64,000 nt of DNA from Fontibacter flavus. GTDB taxonomy: Bacteria > Bacteroidota > Bacteroidia > Cytophagales > Cyclobacteriaceae. Positions within the stretch are counted from its first letter, which is position 1; each line of letters begins with the position of its first letter. Below are positions 59,702-64,000 of the stretch, one piece after another. The stretch covers positions 5,839 through 69,838 of the forward strand of contig NZ_JBHLWI010000041.1 in assembly GCF_042432905.1 (NCBI RefSeq). Reading direction: 5' to 3'. The translations under genes were made by a program, and so were the position numbers. Under the pieces are notes generated by a model. The model was given only the letters and a program-made list of their open reading frames with translations, made no database searches and had not been told where the DNA came from.

Positions 59702-61818
59702 GACCCCAAATAAATCAACTAAACATCGATTCAAATCATCATAAATTTTCTGAAGAGCAGGAGGTTTGGGAGACAGCAGAAAAGATTGAAGTGCCACCTG
59801 TAATCAATCAGGAAAAAATACAAGCTTTAACGCATCTTGAATTCTCTGCTGGAATTCCGCCCTACTTAAGGGGTCCATATTCTACGATGTATGTAATGCG
59901 TCCATGGACCATCAGGCAATATGCAGGATTTTCCACAGCGGAGGAGTCCAATGCTTTTTATAGGAGAAATTTGGCTGCCGGGCAAAAAGGGCTTTCAGTA
60001 GCATTTGATCTGGCAACTCACCGGGGTTATGACTCTGACCATCCAAGGGTGGTAGGAGACGTTGGTAAAGCAGGTGTGGCGATTGACTCTGTTTTGGATA
60101 TGAAAATCCTATTTGACGGGATTCCTTTGGACCAAATGTCAGTTTCCATGACCATGAATGGGGCTGTGATTCCTGTTCTTGCATTTTTTATAGTGGCAGC
60201 TGAAGAGCAGGGGGTAAGACCGGAGAAATTGAGTGGGACTATTCAGAATGATATTCTGAAAGAATTCATGGTCAGGAATACCTACATCTATCCACCTCAG
60301 CCGTCCATGCGTATTATTGCGGATATTTTTGAATATACTTCGAAAAACATGCCCAAGTTCAACTCCATTTCTATTTCCGGCTATCATATGCAGGAGGCTG
60401 GTGCTACAGCGGAACTGGAATTGGCTTATACTTTGGCTGATGGATTAGAATACCTGAGGACAGGGATTGCGTCAGGACTTGATATTGATGATTTTGCACC
60501 AAGGCTTTCATTCTTTTGGGCGATTGGCATGAATCATTTTATGGAAATAGCCAAAATGCGGGCTGGACGATTGCTCTGGGCTAAGATTGTAAAACAATTC
60601 AATCCAAAAGATTCAAAGTCCTTGGCATTGAGGACACATTGCCAGACTTCTGGCTGGTCTTTGACCGAACAGGATGCCTTTAACAATGTCACAAGAACAG
60701 CAGTGGAGGCAATGGCTGCGGCACTTGGACACACCCAATCATTGCATACCAATTCCTTTGATGAGGCCATAGCACTACCTACTGATTTTTCAGCAAGAAT
60801 AGCCAGAAATACCCAGTTATACCTTCAGGAAGAAACGGGGATTACGAAGGTGGTAGATCCTTGGGGAGGATCCCATTATGTGGAGTACCTCACAGATCAA
60901 TTGGTGAAAAAAGCTTGGGCTTTGATACAGGAGGTTGAATCCTTGGGAGGTATGGCCAAAGCTATTGAAGCAGGAATTCCAAAAATGAGGATAGAAGAAG
61001 CGGCAGCCAGGAAACAGGCGAGGATTGATAGTGGAAAAGACATTATTGTCGGAGTAAACAGGTATCAAACTGATGAGGATACATCGTTTGATATCCTAGA
61101 AGTAGATAATAATGCTGTCAGGATTTCCCAGATCGAGCGTTTGAACCGCATGAAGGAGGAAAGGAATCAGGAAGAAGTAGAGAAAGCCTTGTTTGAAATC
61201 ACGATGGCCGCAAAAACTGGCAGTGGGAATTTATTGGAGTTGGCAGTGGATGCAGCTAGAAAAAGAGCTACTTTAGGAGAAATATCCGATGCCATGGAAA
61301 AGGAATTCGGAAGGCATAAGGCAACTGTCAAATCTATATCAGGCGTGTATTCAGGAGAAGCAAAAAGTGACAAGAGTTTTAATGAGGCCAAAGCCTTAGC
61401 GGATCAGTTTGCGGCTCTGGAAGGTAGAAGACCAAGGATTATGGTGGCAAAAATGGGTCAGGATGGTCACGATCGAGGAGCTAAAGTGATCGCAACTGGC
61501 TTTGCTGATCTTGGATTTGACGTGGATATCGGGCCGCTTTTCCAGACTCCCGAGGAGGTAGCCATGCAGGCGGTGGAGAATGATGTCCATATTGTTGGTG
61601 CGTCTTCCTTGGCCGCTGGGCATAAAACCTTGGTTCCTGCTTTGATTGAGGAACTCAAAAGACTTGGAAGAGAGGATATCATGGTGATTGCTGGAGGGGT
61701 GATCCCTCCGAAAGATTATGATTATTTATATCAGGCGGGAGTGTCTGCAGTCTTTGGGCCAGGCACTATCCTGTCTAAAGCGGCCATTGAAATATTGAAT
61801 AAATTAATGGAGGCGTAG
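59698..61818 (+). CDS. mutB: Methylmalonyl-CoA mutase large (alpha) subunit
   Basis: Adenosylcobalamin enzyme (706 residues) interconverting methylmalonyl-CoA and succinyl-CoA. The N-terminal barrel has YSTMYVMRPWTIRQYAGFSTAEESN and FDLATHRGYDSDHPRV, substrate-site phrases, and the C-terminal domain binds B12 through DGHDRG with His591 as cobalt ligand, then SSLAAGHKTL and GGVIPPKDYD. With MutA, MeaB and SucD it links propionate or odd-chain breakdown, or propionate formation, to the citric acid cycle. The epimerase gene is not in the window. Confidence 0.97.
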   Translation: MRPQINQLNIDSNHHKFSEEQEVWETAEKIEVPPVINQEKIQALTHLEFSAGIPPYLRGPYSTMYVMRPWTIRQYAGFSTAEESNAFYRRNLAAGQKGLSVAFDLATHRGYDSDHPRVVGDVGKAGVAIDSVLDMKILFDGIPLDQMSVSMTMNGAVIPVLAFFIVAAEEQGVRPEKLSGTIQNDILKEFMVRNTYIYPPQPSMRIIADIFEYTSKNMPKFNSISISGYHMQEAGATAELELAYTLADGLEYLRTGIASGLDIDDFAPRLSFFWAIGMNHFMEIAKMRAGRLLWAKIVKQFNPKDSKSLALRTHCQTSGWSLTEQDAFNNVTRTAVEAMAAALGHTQSLHTNSFDEAIALPTDFSARIARNTQLYLQEETGITKVVDPWGGSHYVEYLTDQLVKKAWALIQEVESLGGMAKAIEAGIPKMRIEEAAARKQARIDSGKDIIVGVNRYQTDEDTSFDILEVDNNAVRISQIERLNRMKEERNQEEVEKALFEITMAAKTGSGNLLELAVDAARKRATLGEISDAMEKEFGRHKATVKSISGVYSGEAKSDKSFNEAKALADQFAALEGRRPRIMVAKMGQDGHDRGAKVIATGFADLGFDVDIGPLFQTPEEVAMQAVENDVHIVGASSLAAGHKTLVPALIEELKRLGREDIMVIAGGVIPPKDYDYLYQAGVSAVFGPGTILSKAAIEILNKLMEA

Positions 61819-61838
61819 TTTGCCTCTATTATTTTTTT
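61809..61838 (+). terminator. Weak terminator-like hairpin after mutB
   Basis: GGAGGC / GCCTCT short stem overlapping the mutB stop, followed by a T-run (61832-61838), 12 bases before the next start. May only attenuate transcription into the DUF389 gene. Confidence 0.5.
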
Positions 61839-61849
61839 AAATTGAAAAC

Positions 61850-63742
61850 ATGAAATCGATTACTTTAATTTTTGATGATGAGCTATCTGAGGAGGTAAAC
61901 AAAAAGATTATTCCGCTTTTTGAGAACCACCTAAAGATTACTGTTCCTTATTCTAAATGTAAAGATTTTGCATTTGGGGAAAATGAATTTTTGGTCTTCT
62001 ATATTTCTGATCAGCAATTCAGAGACTTGATCGAGACAGTAATTGAAAAGCATTTAAAGATGGGTTTTCTTCCCCATCCAAGGCTGGAAGAAGTTGCTCA
62101 GGGTTTCGGTGTGTCTTCAAGTCTTGAGGTTGGGGTCGAAAATATTTTACAGACTGAAGAAACTGTGGAGATGGATGTTTTGTATGCAAATGGACAGCCT
62201 GTTTTCAATTCCATGGCAATAGGCAATACTTTCAGTCTACTACATGCAGGTGATTTAGGGAAGAAAGGGTTTTTTAAATATTTTTTTCACTTAAAAATAT
62301 TTTTCTCTACGTTGAAGCGGGCAAAGTTACATGATCTCAAATTAAATTGGTCAACCGAATCTTCGGAAAAAAGGGAAAAGGACCTTGAAACGGCAATATT
62401 GGGTATGGTAGTGGTTCAGCATGGTAAAAGTTCCATTCTTTCAAGGAGAGTACTCGAAGATTCAGACCCAAATGATGGGATGATGAATTGCCTTATTTTG
62501 GCGCCTCAAAGTATTTGGGAGGTCCTTAAATTCGGACTTTATAATATTTTTAAGTCTTCCAAAAGCCAGAAATTACCTAGTTATGTAGCGCATTTGAAAA
62601 CTGATAAGGTTTATGTTTCCAGTAAACAGAATATTGATTTTGCAATTGACAATATATTGATCAGTGCTAAAGAAATCGTTTTGGAGGTTAAGCCCAAACA
62701 AATTAATGTAGTACCCGGAAAATTTTTACTGACAAAAAGAGATGTTGATACCAAAAGAATAATCAAGGTTCAAAACCTGCCTCAAGGTGAATTGAGGTAT
62801 GAACTTTTACAGCGAAATCTACCATTGACCAATCATGCAACGGCTGAAGAGTTTAAATGGTTGTTTACTATATTACGTGAAAATTCCCGTCTGAATTCGA
62901 GCTATTTGGTTCTCATGGCATTGGCGACAATAATTGCCACATTTGGACTTTTCGGTAATTCAACACCAGTTATCATCGGTGCGATGATCTTAGCACCTTT
63001 GATGGCTCCGATTATTTCATTGGCTATGGGTGTTCTCAGGCAGGATCAAAACCTGATCAAAAACAGTTTTATTACCATTGGTGTTGGGATGGCATTGGGT
63101 TATGTGTTTGCGATCCTAATCACTTGGTTTACGCCATTAAACTCCCTTAATAGTGAAATCCTTGCCAGAATCAGGCCTAACCTACTGGATTTGGGAGTTG
63201 CCGCTGCATCTGGAGTGGCTGGAGCTTATGCCCATGCCAAGAAAGAAATTGCCAAAACGTTGGCGGGGGTAGCGATTGCAGTAGCTTTGGTGCCCCCTCT
63301 TGCAGTATCTGGAATAGGTTTTGGCTGGGGGGATTGGTCTGTTTTCTGGGGAGCCCTACTTTTATTGGGGACTAACCTGGCAGGAATGGTACTGGCAGCA
63401 GCCTTGACATTTTTGGTTTTAGGTTTCAGTCCTTTCAGATTAGCGCAAAAAGGTCTGATGATTTCACTGTTTTTTGTTGCCTTGATCAGCGCTCCATTGG
63501 CCCTAGGATTTACTGAAATGGTGAAAGAAAATAAACTTATCCAAAAACTGGCTGGTCAGGAAATCAAACAAGGTAAATTACGCGATATTCATGTTCTTCA
63601 AATGAGCCCAATAAGGTTATCGATGACAGTCGTTTCAGAATCCCCATTGGATATCCACGAACTGGAAGAGGTCAAGCAAGAGATCGAAGCAATTGTTGGA
63701 GAAGAGATTGAGATAGAATTGTCAGTGGCAATTAAGTTTTAA
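61850..63742 (+). CDS. DUF389 membrane protein with N-terminal lipid-kinase-like domain
   Basis: Protein of 630 residues in two parts. The C-terminal half (about 345-545) is the DUF389 (TIGR00341-type) membrane domain, with NSTPVIIGAMILAPLMAPIISLAMGV, AAASGVAGAYAHAKKEIAKTLAGVAIAVALVPPLAVSGIG and six or so helices. The N-terminal 320 residues resemble the diacylglycerol-kinase fold: GVENILQTEETVEMDVLYANGQPVFNSMAIGN fits the middle segment and DKVYVSSKQNIDFAIDNIL...VVPGKFL the C-terminal sandwich, but the GGDGT catalytic motif is missing. That suggests a non-catalytic ligand-sensing domain (inference). A short ACT-like tail closes the protein. Function unknown. Confidence 0.8.
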   Translation: MKSITLIFDDELSEEVNKKIIPLFENHLKITVPYSKCKDFAFGENEFLVFYISDQQFRDLIETVIEKHLKMGFLPHPRLEEVAQGFGVSSSLEVGVENILQTEETVEMDVLYANGQPVFNSMAIGNTFSLLHAGDLGKKGFFKYFFHLKIFFSTLKRAKLHDLKLNWSTESSEKREKDLETAILGMVVVQHGKSSILSRRVLEDSDPNDGMMNCLILAPQSIWEVLKFGLYNIFKSSKSQKLPSYVAHLKTDKVYVSSKQNIDFAIDNILISAKEIVLEVKPKQINVVPGKFLLTKRDVDTKRIIKVQNLPQGELRYELLQRNLPLTNHATAEEFKWLFTILRENSRLNSSYLVLMALATIIATFGLFGNSTPVIIGAMILAPLMAPIISLAMGVLRQDQNLIKNSFITIGVGMALGYVFAILITWFTPLNSLNSEILARIRPNLLDLGVAAASGVAGAYAHAKKEIAKTLAGVAIAVALVPPLAVSGIGFGWGDWSVFWGALLLLGTNLAGMVLAAALTFLVLGFSPFRLAQKGLMISLFFVALISAPLALGFTEMVKENKLIQKLAGQEIKQGKLRDIHVLQMSPIRLSMTVVSESPLDIHELEEVKQEIEAIVGEEIEIELSVAIKF

Positions 63743-63766
63743 GTCTGTCCAATTGCAGGACTTTTT
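63741..63766 (+). terminator. Probable terminator after the DUF389 gene
   Basis: AAGTCTG / CAGGACTT stem with one bulged base and a short T-run, beginning within the stop codon. Confidence 0.5.
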
Positions 63767-63934
63767 AATAGGATTCTTGAAGCTTCTCTAACTGAAGTTT
63801 TTGGATTTTGCCTTTATTGGGATTATTAAATGGCTTGAAAATTATGATGTTATGAATAAAATATAGATGTATATATTAATGCCGTTTAGTTAGTGGTTAA
63901 TTAACTGAAATTCATTATATTAGAGATATAAAAT
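63767..63934. other. AT-rich spacer at the right end, no gene seen
   Basis: About 170 bases without an open frame or clear signal apart from general AT richness. Confidence 0.5.
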
Positions 63935-63968
63935 AAGGCTTCCGAAAGCAGGGAGTGCTGGAAGCCTT
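63935..63968 (-). terminator. Two-tier hairpin, probable terminator of an off-window minus-strand gene
   Basis: AAGGCTTCC (63935-63943) pairs with GGAAGCCTT (63960-63968), and an inner AGCA/TGCT pair sits between. A T-rich run follows on the minus strand, so a minus-strand gene probably ends just to the right. Confidence 0.55.
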
Positions 63969-64000
63969 AAAACTTTAATTGTAAATGAATTCAAGTTAAA

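Overview
The window looks like a chromosomal segment of a Bacteroidota bacterium, most likely an aerobic Cytophagales (Cyclobacteriaceae-like) organism. The reasons are the roughly 40% GC content, the near absence of Shine-Dalgarno sites, promoters of the TTTG-N17-23-TAnnTTTG type, lipoprotein signals of the SC type, an Act/MFIcc (alternative complex III) plus aa3 oxidase cluster, two-component propeller kinases and a split 5'-nucleotidase. The taxonomic call is inference from gene content; no marker gene was compared.

Layout. 1-3054: RND efflux pump, cut by the left edge. 3280-5602: an outer-membrane protein, then a clearly AT-richer patch with a small secreted Cys-rich peptide and a 6-bladed propeller lipoprotein. 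6025-7794: ribosomal protein S1 with a structured leader. 7937-9913: another propeller-like lipoprotein and a beta-barrel protein. 10011-12713 (minus): two-subunit molybdenum hydroxylase. 13071-13142 (minus): tRNA-Cys, next to a GC-rich structured island. 13514-29991: the respiratory core, a run of plus-strand genes in the order actABCDEF, coxB, coxA, ctaA, ctaB, two coxIII genes, coxIV, then SCO, a DUF420 (CtaM-like) protein and a small CxxC membrane protein. 30046-39492: a very large multi-membrane histidine kinase, a 1.16-kDa-residue-scale outer-membrane protein, a DUF1080 protein and an M20 peptidase. 39493-42195: repeat-rich spacers around an ABC-F gene, including a remnant of a PIN-domain toxin gene. 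42196-43077 (minus): sucD. 43206-50200: a propeller sensor kinase, a receiver-kinase protein, a MacB/FtsX-type ABC pair and a DUF3299-like protein. 50215-53793: aminotransferase, coiled-coil lipoprotein, and a second heme/copper group (hemJ-like, SCO, cytochrome c). 53834-61818: meaB, dnaA, split 5'-nucleotidase, mutA, mutB. 61850-63742: a DUF389 membrane protein.

How the genes work together. The 13.5-30 kb block can build a complete quinol-to-oxygen chain: ActA-F oxidises menaquinol, subunits I-IV reduce oxygen, CtaB and CtaA make heme O and heme A, and SCO, CtaM-like and perhaps the small CxxC protein assemble the copper and heme centres. The 51.7-53.3 kb group adds a second SCO, a small cytochrome c and a heme-synthesis enzyme. 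MutA, MutB and MeaB, with SucD, connect succinyl-CoA and methylmalonyl-CoA to the citric acid cycle. The 46.7-50.2 kb genes may form one metal-linked envelope unit.

Nothing in the window is a complete phage, integron, CRISPR array or insertion sequence. The observations I think most deserve follow-up are the small CxxC protein ending the oxidase cluster, the peptide/propeller pair in the AT-rich patch, the nested hairpin leader of rpsA, the MacB/DUF3299 unit next to a kinase with an altered H-box, the degenerate lipid-kinase-like domain fused to DUF389, and the PIN-toxin remnant.
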